Positions 1 to 8,442 of a stretch of DNA of 39,211 bases are shown piece by piece. The notes beneath the pieces are model-generated. The model worked only from the letters and a program-made list of their open reading frames with translations. It was not told the origin of the DNA and made no database searches. This DNA is from Cytophagaceae bacterium. GTDB lineage: Bacteria > Bacteroidota > Bacteroidia > Cytophagales > Cytophagaceae. The position numbers and the translations under genes are program-made. Positions within the stretch are counted from its first letter, which is position 1; each line of letters opens with the position of its first letter. The DNA lies in NCBI GenBank assembly GCA_021151805.1, contig JAGKWN010000031.1, positions 1 to 39,211 of the forward strand, read 5' to 3'.

Positions 1-6
1 CATTTT

Positions 7-2331
7 ATGAGATTATCCTTTTGGATTTTAGCAGCCTCTCTTTCCGGCATGCTAATCAATAGCTGTGTCACCGAAAAAACAGCTGCTTCTTCCTCAAAAA
101 AAACAAGTCCGGCAACAGAAGAGCCCAATATTCTTACAATCGGTAATGAAAAAATTTCTACAGAAGATTTCAAGTATGTATATGAAAAAAACAACGGCAA
201 AAGCCCGGATGCCTATTCAAAAGCAAGTCTTGATGAATACCTGAATCTATATACACGATTCAAGCTTCGTGTAAAAGAAGGCGAAGAACTTGGACTGGAT
301 ACAACCGTTGCGTTCCGCCAGGAATTTGCGGGCTATCAAAAGCAATTGGCTCAACCTTACCTGACCGAGAAAGAAGTTACGGAAATGTTGGTAAAGCAGG
401 CATATGATCGCATGAAAGAAGAGATCAGAGCCAGCCACATCCTGATCTTATGCAGCCCTACAGCTGACCCCAAAGACACATTGGCTGCTTATAATAAACT
501 ACTTGTATTAAAAGAGCGTGTGGCTAAAGGCGAAGATTTTGGAACACTTGCCGTACAAAATTCAGAAGACCCTTCTGCCAAATCAAACAAAGGTGATCTT
601 GGCTATTTTACTGCACTGTCAATGGTATATGAATTTGAAGAAGCTGCCTACAACACAAAAGTAGGAAGCGTTTCCAACCCGGTTCGTACAAAATTCGGTT
701 ACCATCTTATTAAAGTTGTTGATCGCAGACCTTCCCAGGGCCAGGTGCATGTTGCTCATATCATGGCCAGATACAGCCAGGGAATGAGTGTTGAGGATTC
801 TATAAGTGCGAAAAACAAAATAGACCAGATCTATTTAGAACTTCAGGGTGGTAAATCATGGGATGCTCTTTGCGAAGAGTTTTCGGATGATGTTAATACA
901 AAAAACAAGGGTGGTGAACTACAATGGTTTTCAACCGGTAAAATGATTCCTTCTTTTGAAAACGCTGCATTCACACTAACTACGCCGGGGCAATATACGG
1001 TACCTGTTCAGACACCTTACGGATGGCACATCATCAAATTGATCGAACGCAAACCGCTGGGCTCTTTTGAAGAACTTGAACCAAGCATTCGTGCAAAGGT
1101 TACAAAAGACTCCCGTTCTGACCTGAATAAAAAAATGCTGATTGCGCGTCTGAAACGCGACAATGCGTTTACTGAAAATGCAAAAGGTGTAGACTACGCT
1201 ATAAGCAAGGCCGACAGCAGCCTGCTGATCGCTAACTGGACCTTCCAGCCAAGTGAAAAAAATAAAGTAACTCTATTCACAATCAACAAAAAGAAATATA
1301 CTGCTGAAGATTTCTTTGGTTATGTGTTCGAGAACCAGCAAGCCGTTAAAAGTACTTCTCCGCAGGTATACATGAGAAACGTATTGTATACAAATTTTGT
1401 CAATGCCTCATTGATTGATTACGAAGAAGCACATTTATCTGAGAAATATGTTGACTACAGAATGCTTTTAAAAGAATACCACGATGGCATTCTTTTATTC
1501 CAGATGATGGAAGACAAAGTATGGAACAGAGCATCTACAGACACTGCAGGACTTAGAAGATATTACAATGAGCACACATCCAAGTATACCTGGTCAGACA
1601 GAGCGCATGCTTATATTGTAAGTGCTGCCAGCAAACAGATACTGGATAATGCAAGTGCAGATATGAAGAAATCAAGCTATGTAATGAAAGAACATACGTT
1701 TGACAATATCACATTCGATAAAAACAGTTCTTCTGTAAACAAAGCTGGCAAAAGCCAATTGGATAAAGCCATATTGATTCTCAGAAAAGATCCTGCTACT
1801 TCTGTTACTGTGAAACTTAGTAAAGAACATGGCGAAGCTGCAACAATAACTGCTCAGCGCCAGGATTCAATTCTATTTTATTTCAATAAAGCTGGTATTA
1901 AAGCAGAGCGTGTTTCGTTTTCTGTATTACCAACGCCTCCAGCCCGTAAGACAGAGGCTCAGCGCCAGACAGATCGTTTCGCAGAAATCCAGGTCGTAAC
2001 CTCTTCTAAAAAATACCTGGAAAATTCGTATAACGAAAAAGCTCCCCTTTCTCTTCAGATTACAGAGAATACCTATACAAAAAATGAAAATGAAATTCTG
2101 AATAAATGTAAGTGGGAGAAAGGCGAATATACGTTTGAATACAACAACAGATTCTATCTGGTTGTTATTGATCGTATAGATGCACCGCGCAATAAAACAT
2201 TTGAAGAGGCGAAAGGATTGATTATTTCTGACTACCAGAGCTATCTTGAAAACCAATGGATAGATGAATTAAAAGTCAAATATCCGGTAACTGTAAACGA
2301 CGCTGAATTACAAAAACTAGTAAAGCAATAA
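7..2331 (+). CDS. Two-domain parvulin (PpiC-type) peptidyl-prolyl isomerase lipoprotein
   Basis: The 774-residue protein begins with a signal peptide ending in a lipobox-like LINSC (Cys20), so a lipoprotein is likely. Two tandem rotamase domains follow: about residues 139-240 (starting at ASHILI, ending at FGYHLIKVVD) and 247-348 (HVAHIM to YGWHIIKLIERK). Parvulin-type isomerases with signal peptides assist folding of envelope and secreted proteins. After a long linker, residues 565-665 resemble a degenerate OmpA-like peptidoglycan-binding fold (FDNITFDKNSS at the start, RFAEIQVV at the end). The ATG lies six bases into the window, so upstream signals cannot be seen; it is chosen because the signal peptide starts there. 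The next gene is also a parvulin, but a terminator separates them. The function is sure at family level; the substrate is unknown. Confidence 0.9.
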   Translation: MRLSFWILAASLSGMLINSCVTEKTAASSSKKTSPATEEPNILTIGNEKISTEDFKYVYEKNNGKSPDAYSKASLDEYLNLYTRFKLRVKEGEELGLDTTVAFRQEFAGYQKQLAQPYLTEKEVTEMLVKQAYDRMKEEIRASHILILCSPTADPKDTLAAYNKLLVLKERVAKGEDFGTLAVQNSEDPSAKSNKGDLGYFTALSMVYEFEEAAYNTKVGSVSNPVRTKFGYHLIKVVDRRPSQGQVHVAHIMARYSQGMSVEDSISAKNKIDQIYLELQGGKSWDALCEEFSDDVNTKNKGGELQWFSTGKMIPSFENAAFTLTTPGQYTVPVQTPYGWHIIKLIERKPLGSFEELEPSIRAKVTKDSRSDLNKKMLIARLKRDNAFTENAKGVDYAISKADSSLLIANWTFQPSEKNKVTLFTINKKKYTAEDFFGYVFENQQAVKSTSPQVYMRNVLYTNFVNASLIDYEEAHLSEKYVDYRMLLKEYHDGILLFQMMEDKVWNRASTDTAGLRRYYNEHTSKYTWSDRAHAYIVSAASKQILDNASADMKKSSYVMKEHTFDNITFDKNSSSVNKAGKSQLDKAILILRKDPATSVTVKLSKEHGEAATITAQRQDSILFYFNKAGIKAERVSFSVLPTPPARKTEAQRQTDRFAEIQVVTSSKKYLENSYNEKAPLSLQITENTYTKNENEILNKCKWEKGEYTFEYNNRFYLVVIDRIDAPRNKTFEEAKGLIISDYQSYLENQWIDELKVKYPVTVNDAELQKLVKQ

Positions 2332-2332
2332 T

Positions 2333-2358
2333 AAAAAATGGGCCTGTGCCCATTTTTT
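2333..2358 (+). terminator. Rho-independent terminator after the first parvulin gene
   Basis: An inverted repeat with arms 2333-2343 and 2348-2358 has a GGGC/GCCC core, a four-base loop and flanking A and T runs. It starts two bases after the stop codon at 2331. The A/T symmetry means it could also act on the minus strand. Confidence 0.85.
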
Positions 2359-2470
2359 ATTATCCTATGCAATACACAAGATCATTTAAATAAAAGCCGT
2401 GTAATGCAGGGTATTAGGACAAACGCCCGTTTATAAATATATTTACACAATTGATCAGGTACATTATTAC

Positions 2471-3814
2471 ATGCTTTTAAGAATTACATTCGTATTCACA
2501 ATATTAGCTGCTACTATTCATTCCGGCAGTGCACAACAGGTTATTGATAAAATTGTTGCGAAAGTAGACAATCAGATCATTCTTAAGTCTGAAGTTGAAA
2601 TCTCCTACCTGCAATTCATGCGAAGCCCCGAAGCACAAATGATGCAATCTCCGGATGACGTAAAATGCAGGGTATTAGAATCGCTGATCATTAATAAGAT
2701 GTTACTGGCAAGAGCCGTAATGGATTCTGTGACCGTTGATAAAGAACTGATATACGAACAGCTTAATCGTCGTATGGATTACTTTGTTCAGCAATTCGGA
2801 ACAGTAGCAAAGCTTGAAAGTTATTACAGTAAAAGCATTGATCAGTTAAAAGAAGAACTTTATCCGCAGATCCGGGACCAAATGGTTACTCAGAAAATGC
2901 AGGATAATATTACTGCCGGTGTTGTGATCACACCAAACGATGTAAAGAAATTCTATAAAAACCTTCCTGCAGATTCCCTTCCTTATTTTTCTTCTGAAGT
3001 AGAAGTAGGTCAGATTGTTCGTCTTCCGGAGATCAATCCTCAGGATAAGTTATTATTCAAGGCACAGCTTGAAGATATCCGCAGAAGAATTATCAGCGGA
3101 GAAGATTTCTGCCGTCTGGCAAAAGAATATTCTCAGGATCCTGTATCTGCTGTGAATTGTGGTGAGATTGGCTTCTTCAAAAAAGGTGACCTTGTTCCTG
3201 AATACGAAGCAGCGGCCAATCAGCTTCAACCGGGACAAACATCAGGTATTGTGGAGTCTCAATATGGATACCACATCATTCAGTTGATTGAACGAAGAGA
3301 TAACACATACAATACACGCCATATCCTTATCAAGCCGGCTGCGTCATCAAAAGATCTGGTTTATCCTGCCGCATTTCTGGATTCAATCCGCACGCTGATT
3401 TTGCAGGGGACACTTCCTTTTGCCAAAGCTGCGAAACTTTATTCCGCAGATAAAGAAACATCTTTCAATGGTGGTATGTTTGCGAGTCCGGAATCAGGAA
3501 GTACTCGTATTTCACAAGAAGATATTCAACCGGCTGTTTTCTTTGTTATTGATACAATGACTGTAGGTGATATTTCCCTACCTACAAAATTCATTATGGC
3601 TGATGGTTCTGAAGCCGTACGGATACTATATTATAAAAATAAAATCCCTGCTCACCAGGCCAATCTGAAAGACGATTATCAAAAAATTTATGCGGCTGCG
3701 CTGGAAGAAAAAAGAAACAACGCCGTAAACCAATGGTTTGATAAAACCAAGTCGCAGGTATACATCAATATCGACGATGAATATAAGCAATGTGAAATTT
3801 TGATTAATAAATAG
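2471..3814 (+). CDS. surA: SurA-like periplasmic peptidyl-prolyl isomerase/chaperone
   Basis: The 447-residue protein has a cleavable-type signal peptide ending near SGSAQQ, then the conserved SurA-like N-terminal segment (VDKI-type opening, here VIDKIVAKVDNQIILKSE). A canonical rotamase domain spans about 179-273, ending in YGYHIIQLIERR. A second, weaker one starts at YNTRHILI (280-287). This order is that of SurA, which escorts outer-membrane beta-barrel proteins across the periplasm. The length is close to E. coli SurA (about 430). The gene starts 139 bases after the preceding stop, beyond a terminator, and the MoxR gene begins three bases after its stop, so the two are probably co-transcribed. 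The second rotamase domain is divergent and may be structural only. Assignment to true SurA rather than another parvulin chaperone is likely but not proven. Confidence 0.85.
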   Translation: MLLRITFVFTILAATIHSGSAQQVIDKIVAKVDNQIILKSEVEISYLQFMRSPEAQMMQSPDDVKCRVLESLIINKMLLARAVMDSVTVDKELIYEQLNRRMDYFVQQFGTVAKLESYYSKSIDQLKEELYPQIRDQMVTQKMQDNITAGVVITPNDVKKFYKNLPADSLPYFSSEVEVGQIVRLPEINPQDKLLFKAQLEDIRRRIISGEDFCRLAKEYSQDPVSAVNCGEIGFFKKGDLVPEYEAAANQLQPGQTSGIVESQYGYHIIQLIERRDNTYNTRHILIKPAASSKDLVYPAAFLDSIRTLILQGTLPFAKAAKLYSADKETSFNGGMFASPESGSTRISQEDIQPAVFFVIDTMTVGDISLPTKFIMADGSEAVRILYYKNKIPAHQANLKDDYQKIYAAALEEKRNNAVNQWFDKTKSQVYINIDDEYKQCEILINK

Positions 3815-3817
3815 ATA

Positions 3818-4783
3818 ATGACAGCTATTAAATCCGATGTAGATTTGGCCAATGAAATGAACGCGGCCTATCAACAACTTTTTTCAGAAATTAAAAAAGT
3901 AATTATTGGTCAGGACGAAACAATTCAGCAAGCCCTTACTGCTATTTTTTGCCAGGGGCACTGCCTGCTTGTAGGTGTACCGGGTCTTGCAAAAACACTT
4001 TTGATCAATACCATTGCAACTACATTGCATTTAAGCTTTAAGCGTATTCAATTCACGCCGGATTTGATGCCGAGTGATATCTTAGGTGCAGAAACACTTG
4101 ATAGCAACAGGAACTTTGTTTTTAATAAAGGCGCCATCTTTGCAAACATCATCCTTGCCGATGAAATAAACCGTACGCCTCCCAAGACACAGTCTGCCTT
4201 ACTGGAGGCCATGCAGGAATATTCTGTTACAGTGGCAGGTCACTCCTACCCGTTGGAAAAACCATTCTTTGTATTGGCAACGCAAAACCCGATTGAGCAG
4301 GAAGGTACATATCCGTTGCCTGAAGCACAGCTCGATCGTTTTATGTTCAACCTGATCCTTGACTACCCGGATTACGCGTCTGAAGTAGCCATTGTTAAAA
4401 ATACTACGTCGGGCATTACAACTACATTACAGTCGGTTTTAAATGCAGAAAAAATTCTTGAATACCAGAAACTGGTTCGCAGAGTACCTGTTCCGGACAA
4501 TGTAATTGAATATGCAGTAAAGCTTGTACATAAAACGCGTAAAGACGGCCCAGATGCACACGAGTGGACGAAGAAGTACTTGGACTGGGGTGCAGGGCCA
4601 AGAGCTTCTCAAAACCTTATTATTGCAGCGAAATGTACTGCTTTATTAAAAGGCAAATACTCTCCGGACATTGAAGATGTAAAAGCAATTGCACTACCGG
4701 TTTTACGACACAGAATTGTACGCAACTTCAAAGCTGAAGCCGAAGGGATTTCTACCGATGAGATCATAAAAAAATTATTATAA
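3818..4783 (+). CDS. MoxR-family AAA+ ATPase
   Basis: The 321-residue protein carries the MoxR-type AAA+ core. Walker A is GVPGLAKT at 53-60, followed by FTPDLMPSDILG at 79-90. Walker B is IILADE at 111-116, followed by INRTPPKTQSALLEAMQE. A sensor-like ATQNPIEQEGTYPLPEAQLDRF segment follows. MoxR ATPases act as chaperones for maturation of protein complexes, often beside DUF58 and von Willebrand A-domain genes. Here those partners are absent: the neighbours are a SurA-like chaperone three bases upstream and, beyond a terminator, a CYTH protein. The placement suggests an envelope-biogenesis role, which is inference. Length and motifs are complete. Confidence 0.93.
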   Translation: MTAIKSDVDLANEMNAAYQQLFSEIKKVIIGQDETIQQALTAIFCQGHCLLVGVPGLAKTLLINTIATTLHLSFKRIQFTPDLMPSDILGAETLDSNRNFVFNKGAIFANIILADEINRTPPKTQSALLEAMQEYSVTVAGHSYPLEKPFFVLATQNPIEQEGTYPLPEAQLDRFMFNLILDYPDYASEVAIVKNTTSGITTTLQSVLNAEKILEYQKLVRRVPVPDNVIEYAVKLVHKTRKDGPDAHEWTKKYLDWGAGPRASQNLIIAAKCTALLKGKYSPDIEDVKAIALPVLRHRIVRNFKAEAEGISTDEIIKKLL

Positions 4784-4811
4784 GCTGAAGGCTGAAAGCG
4801 AAAAGCTAATG
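4784..4811. repeat. Heptanucleotide repeat tract 1 (GCTGAAR-like, four units)
   Basis: Immediately after the moxR stop codon four heptads follow in register: GCTGAAG, GCTGAAA, GCGAAAA and GCTAATG, the last ones decayed. The tract is non-coding and lies just before the terminator hairpin at 4827-4864. Confidence 0.6.
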
Positions 4812-4826
4812 CTTCATATCATAACT

Positions 4827-4864
4827 AAAAGAGGTGTAATTATTGAAATGATTATACCTCTTTT
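4827..4864 (+). terminator. Rho-independent terminator after moxR
   Basis: Arms 4827-4840 and 4851-4864 form a 14-bp stem (core GAGGT/ACCTC, one G-T pair) with a ten-base loop. It is followed by further T-rich sequence. It lies 43 bases past the moxR stop. Confidence 0.85.
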
Positions 4865-4912
4865 TATTTTACATAGAACTATCAATTCAATACTCAACAG
4901 TCGTCTAAGTCT

Positions 4913-4950
4913 TCTGTACTGATTACTGACTACTGTTTACTGACTACTAC
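4913..4950. repeat. Heptanucleotide repeat tract 2 (TGACTAC-like, four to five units)
   Basis: The units TGATTAC, TGACTAC, TGTTTAC and TGACTAC run in perfect seven-base register from 4920 to 4947, followed by TAC. A weaker unit, TCTGTAC, precedes them. The tract ends one base before the ATG of the CYTH gene, so it forms that gene's immediate leader. Confidence 0.65.
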
Positions 4951-4951
4951 A

Positions 4952-5428
4952 ATGGCTATCGAAATTGAACGTAAATTTTTAGTTGATCATGCGCAATGGT
5001 CAGCATTATCTAAACCTGAACCAAACTACTTGATCCAGGGTTACCTGCATAGCGAGCCGGGAAAAACAATCCGTGTGCGTGCTACAAACAGTAAAGGTTT
5101 TATAACAATCAAAGGTAAAAGCAGTGCAGACGGGGCTTCCAGAAGCGAATTCGAATATGAGATTCCTAAAGCCGAAGCACAGGAACTTCTTAAAAACTTC
5201 ACAACCAAAACGATTGAAAAGAACCGTTATGAAATTACGTTTGAAGGAAATGTTTGGGAAGTAGATGTGTTTGAAGGTGCCAACGCCGGCCTGATCGTGG
5301 CAGAGATTGAATTAGAAAGTACGGAACAAGCCTTTGCCAAACCTGATTGGGTAAGAGAGGAAGTAACTTCCGATTTCAGATACTTCAATTCAGCATTGAT
5401 TGAAAATCCTTATAAAACCTGGCAATAA
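4952..5428 (+). CDS. CYTH-domain protein (triphosphate tunnel metalloenzyme)
   Basis: The 158-residue protein opens with the CYTH signature ExExK (E4-I-E6-R-K8 in MAIEIERKFLV). It continues with alternating basic and acidic strand motifs of the tunnel fold, such as TIRVRATNSKGFITIKGK, FEYEIP, KNRYEI, WEVDVFEG and AEIELES. Family members are class IV adenylate cyclases, thiamine triphosphatases or inorganic triphosphatases. Short stand-alone bacterial forms are most often tripolyphosphatases or of unknown substrate. The start is fixed by the ExExK motif at the extreme N-terminus. No Shine-Dalgarno is visible and the heptad tract abuts the ATG. It lies alone between two terminators and converges on the OmpA-family gene. 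Family certain, substrate unknown. Confidence 0.9.
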   Translation: MAIEIERKFLVDHAQWSALSKPEPNYLIQGYLHSEPGKTIRVRATNSKGFITIKGKSSADGASRSEFEYEIPKAEAQELLKNFTTKTIEKNRYEITFEGNVWEVDVFEGANAGLIVAEIELESTEQAFAKPDWVREEVTSDFRYFNSALIENPYKTWQ

Positions 5429-5465
5429 GTTTCATTAATCATTCATAGACAGCTAACTTTTAAAT

Positions 5466-5508
5466 AAAAAAGCCTTAATGAATATATGTTATTTATTAAG
5501 GCTTTTTT
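5466..5508. terminator. Bidirectional terminator between CYTH and OmpA-family genes
   Basis: Arms 5466-5479 and 5495-5508 pair perfectly over 14 bp (AAAAAAGCCTTAAT with its complement). The A run on one side and T run on the other suit termination in both directions between convergent genes ending at 5428 and 5526. Confidence 0.9.
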
Positions 5509-5525
5509 ATTTCTACATATTACTT

Positions 5526-6245
5526 TTATTCATCCAGCACTCTTACTTCCGTTCTTCTGTTGCGGGCTTTATTCGGTGCATTATCATTTGGCACCAATGG
5601 TTTATATTCGCCATATCCTTTTGCCCTTACACGTTTTGGATCCAGTCCCAGCATAATCAGATAATTCATTACCGCGTCTGCCCTGTTCTGTGACAATACT
5701 AAATTCTGGTGTGCATCGCCATCACTATCGGTATGGCCTGCAATTTCAATAACCATTTTAGGGTTTAATACCAATGTGTTATACAAGTTCTCTACATGCG
5801 GCACACACTCCGGTTTAATATCCCATTTGTTTACATCAAAATATACATTGTCCAGATTAAAGATGCGTGAATAATCACGAATGACTTTTACCCGAATGGT
5901 TTGATCCATTGAATAACGCCCTTTTTCAACAGGTAATACTAAAGCCTGATTGAAAGGAAAGTCTGTGCGGAATTTATAGACAACCATGGTATATGTTTTC
6001 CCTTCGGGAAGCAGCATATAACAATGACCATATATATCGCTCACTCCTTCTTTGGTAATTAATTTATCGGTAGAGGTAATAACAAGCTTCGCATCCTCAA
6101 CAGGTACGCTGTCGATATCAGTTATTGTGAAGTTTACCAATGCCGAATCCTCTGTAGATCGAAGTGTATTAACTGTTTGTGCAGAGCTTGTGAAGCCAAC
6201 CAAAAAAATGGCGTAAAAAGCAATGCATGAAAATATTCTATTCAT
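5526..6245 (-). CDS. OmpA-family peptidoglycan-associated protein
   Basis: Starting at 6245 gives 239 residues with a good signal peptide (MNRIFSCIAFY to TSSAQ). An in-frame ATG ten codons upstream (6275) would put ten residues before that signal, so it is not preferred. The middle part looks like a carboxypeptidase-regulatory or Ig-like beta domain (DSALVNFTITD to YTMVVYKF). The last about 105 residues are an OmpA C-terminal domain: VYFDVNKWDIKPE, then AGHTDSDGDAHQNLVLSQNRA, GYGEYKP and ARNRRTEVRV. This domain binds diaminopimelate in peptidoglycan and anchors the envelope. No beta-barrel or lipobox is seen, so it is probably periplasmic. It lies downstream of the rRNA methyltransferase gene in the same direction, with a 100-base AT-rich gap. 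Confidence 0.9.
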   Translation of the reverse strand: MNRIFSCIAFYAIFLVGFTSSAQTVNTLRSTEDSALVNFTITDIDSVPVEDAKLVITSTDKLITKEGVSDIYGHCYMLLPEGKTYTMVVYKFRTDFPFNQALVLPVEKGRYSMDQTIRVKVIRDYSRIFNLDNVYFDVNKWDIKPECVPHVENLYNTLVLNPKMVIEIAGHTDSDGDAHQNLVLSQNRADAVMNYLIMLGLDPKRVRAKGYGEYKPLVPNDNAPNKARNRRTEVRVLDE

Positions 6246-6345
6246 ATAAATAATAGTTAATGTGTACGGTATCAACTAAATATACACATAATAAAAAATA
6301 AAAAAGAGTTTTTGGGTGATGAATTTTCTAACTCTGCAATATATT

Positions 6346-7542
6346 TTATTGTTTTATCAGTCGCGCCATGAAGTAGCCATCACCGCCTTCTGATGGATAA
6401 ATCGTCTGTTTCTTTTCCAATTGAAAATTAGCATTCGTTTTCAGAAATATATCAATTTGATTATCATTTTCAGCAGGTAAAATACTGCAGGTTGCATACA
6501 CAAGGATTCCGCCTGGTTTCAGCATCGTGGAATATTCCTGCAGGATCTGCTGCTGAATCTGCACCAGCGCATCCACGCGTTCCTTTGTTAACTTCCACTT
6601 ATCATCCGGGTTTCTTCTCAAGACACCCATACCGCTACATGGAACATCCAGCAATAAAAAATCTGCGGCATTTTTAAAGCCGGCGATTGTATTTTCTTTT
6701 ATAGGCTTGGTCTGAATACAAGTCACCCCGGCGCGTAACGCTCGTCTTTCCAGCTCTTTCAACTTCGGAGCTTCTATATCCATAGAAATTATTCGCCCCT
6801 TATTCTGCATCAATGCTGCAATGTGCAGCGATTTGCCTCCCGCTCCTGCACAAGCATCAATAACCGTTGACTTAGACTGAGGGGCAAGATAATGAGCAAT
6901 CATTTGTGACCCTACATCCTGTACTTCATAATATCCATTCAGGAATGACGTCAGCCGCTGTAAAGGCTTGCGCTCTTTCAATTTTAACGTTTCTTTTAAC
7001 GGACCGAAAATTTCTGTTGCTACACCTTCCTTTTCCAATACCTGCTGAACTTCTTTTGCATGATGCTTAACTGTATTAACACGAATAAATACATCTGCTT
7101 CAGCATTCAGAAATTCCAGTTCACTTTCCCAGCGTTCTTTCCCCAACTGTTGCTCCCCGAGCATATCCATCCAATCTTCTATTGACGCCTGAACAGCTCT
7201 GTTAGCAAGAGCTTCACGAGTACGATTTTCAAAATTTATGGGATCAATATCAGCAGGAAGCGGTGTTTCAATTTCATTTTTATAGGTATCATACAGATAT
7301 ACGGCAACAATCTTTTCGAAACGTTGCGGGTCTGCTGTAGATGTATTTGCAATAAATTCGTAACGTCTCCACCAGCGTACAATGGTATAAATCGTACCCG
7401 CAATAAACCTACGATCTCTGGATCCCCACTTAGGATTGCTTTGCAGCAGATTGCGAACTACATCATCTGCATATGCACCTTCTGTAAATATCTTTTTCAG
7501 TGATACAATAATTGATTGTATAATATTTGGGTGCAGCTTCAT
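6346..7542 (-). CDS. rsmB: RsmB/Sun-family rRNA cytosine-C5 methyltransferase
   Basis: The 398-residue protein has an N-terminal NusB-like helical region (about 1-70, ending RWWRRYEFI). It is followed by a Rossmann methyltransferase domain with SAM motif DACAGAGGKS, DVPCSGMG (Cys302) and ATCSILPAEN (Cys352). The Cys in the TC motif is the usual nucleophile and the PC-motif Cys releases the product. Members methylate C5 of cytosine in rRNA; E. coli RsmB acts at C967 of 16S rRNA. The start codon overlaps the stop of the upstream membrane-protein gene (ATGA, 7539-7542), suggesting translational coupling. The domain layout favours RsmB over RsmF, but the exact target base is not established. Confidence 0.9.
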   Translation of the reverse strand: MKLHPNIIQSIIVSLKKIFTEGAYADDVVRNLLQSNPKWGSRDRRFIAGTIYTIVRWWRRYEFIANTSTADPQRFEKIVAVYLYDTYKNEIETPLPADIDPINFENRTREALANRAVQASIEDWMDMLGEQQLGKERWESELEFLNAEADVFIRVNTVKHHAKEVQQVLEKEGVATEIFGPLKETLKLKERKPLQRLTSFLNGYYEVQDVGSQMIAHYLAPQSKSTVIDACAGAGGKSLHIAALMQNKGRIISMDIEAPKLKELERRALRAGVTCIQTKPIKENTIAGFKNAADFLLLDVPCSGMGVLRRNPDDKWKLTKERVDALVQIQQQILQEYSTMLKPGGILVYATCSILPAENDNQIDIFLKTNANFQLEKKQTIYPSEGGDGYFMARLIKQ

Positions 7543-8378
7543 AGATACAAGGCAGGAATACTAATCAGAGGAGAAAGAATTAACACACCGTCCCATATAA
7601 GCATACTCGGTGTTAAGGTGATGATATTTTTAATCCGCAAACAGAATAACAAGAAAACCATTTGCAGAATGGTTGCTATTTTAAATGAAACATGTAATTC
7701 AACAATAAAAAGCTGCAAAACGATTGCTGCAAAAAACAAATAGCAAATAACAGTGATATTGGAATAACCAATCGTTTTCCCATTCAGGTGTGATACTTTT
7801 TTAATTGCTTTGTCAATATAGAAATCTCTGTATTCAAACAGCTGTGTAATGAAGGCAAACAGGCAAAACCGAACGCCAATAAACAAGCCGGCATTGGCGC
7901 TCCACACAATGTCTGTTTCACTTTTACTCAAAGGCAATACGCCTGTAATGATTGTCCAAACAATGGCAATTACAATGCTTTTAAAGAAAGAATGATTATT
8001 CAGCAGGAGCCCTCTTCTGTTCGCATAAACAATATAGATTTCATACACGAGCCATAAGCCAGACGAAACGATAAAAATAAGCCACTGATTGAAATTAAAA
8101 TACATAACACATATAGATAAACTACACACGAAGCCGAGTAGCATAGCAACAAATATGTAATTGTATTTTTTGCGCCCCCAGCTTGTTACTTCCGTGCTGT
8201 TTTTCTTTGAATAGAGTGCGAATAAAGTGTGTGCATTATAGGTAAAGAGTGTAGCTGCACCTGCAAAAAGAATGATGGTGTAGTTTATTTTATCCGGCGC
8301 AAAAAACAGTATGCATTCCATCGTAAGCAACATTGCTATTATCGAAAGCCATATGTGCAGATACAGAATATATTTCAT
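7539..8378 (-). CDS. Polytopic membrane protein, degenerate UbiA-prenyltransferase-like
   Basis: This 279-residue protein has about eight or nine hydrophobic segments. It is not firmly recognised. Two places recall the UbiA prenyltransferase fold: TYNAHTLFALY, where the first Asp-rich motif would sit, and EYRDFYIDKAIKKVSHLNGKTIGY, which resembles the second motif region. The first motif lacks the aspartates that bind diphosphate-magnesium, so UbiA-type activity is doubtful. The gene overlaps the rRNA methyltransferase start by four bases, so they are co-translated. It follows the atpG terminator at 8395-8425 and no good promoter is visible between, so some readthrough from the atp operon may supply it. 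Confidence 0.75.
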   Translation of the reverse strand: MKYILYLHIWLSIIAMLLTMECILFFAPDKINYTIILFAGAATLFTYNAHTLFALYSKKNSTEVTSWGRKKYNYIFVAMLLGFVCSLSICVMYFNFNQWLIFIVSSGLWLVYEIYIVYANRRGLLLNNHSFFKSIVIAIVWTIITGVLPLSKSETDIVWSANAGLFIGVRFCLFAFITQLFEYRDFYIDKAIKKVSHLNGKTIGYSNITVICYLFFAAIVLQLFIVELHVSFKIATILQMVFLLFCLRIKNIITLTPSMLIWDGVLILSPLISIPALYL

Positions 8379-8390
8379 ACTACGCTTATA

Positions 8391-8425
8391 AAAAAAAGAG
8401 TCACGCTTTTGTGGCGTGACTCTTT
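8391..8425 (-). terminator. Terminator of the ATP synthase operon
   Basis: Arms 8395-8406 and 8414-8425 pair perfectly over 12 bp (core GAGTCACGC) around a seven-base loop. On the minus strand a T run follows (complement of the A run 8391-8397). It lies 18 bases downstream of the atpG stop. Confidence 0.93.
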
Positions 8426-8442
8426 CATTGTATTGTTCAATA

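Noticed and set aside
4784..4950. CRISPR array
   Set aside because: The repeats are seven-base units without spacers and no cas gene is near.
6246..6275. Upstream in-frame ATG for the OmpA-family gene
   Set aside because: It would put ten residues before a clean signal peptide that starts at 6245.
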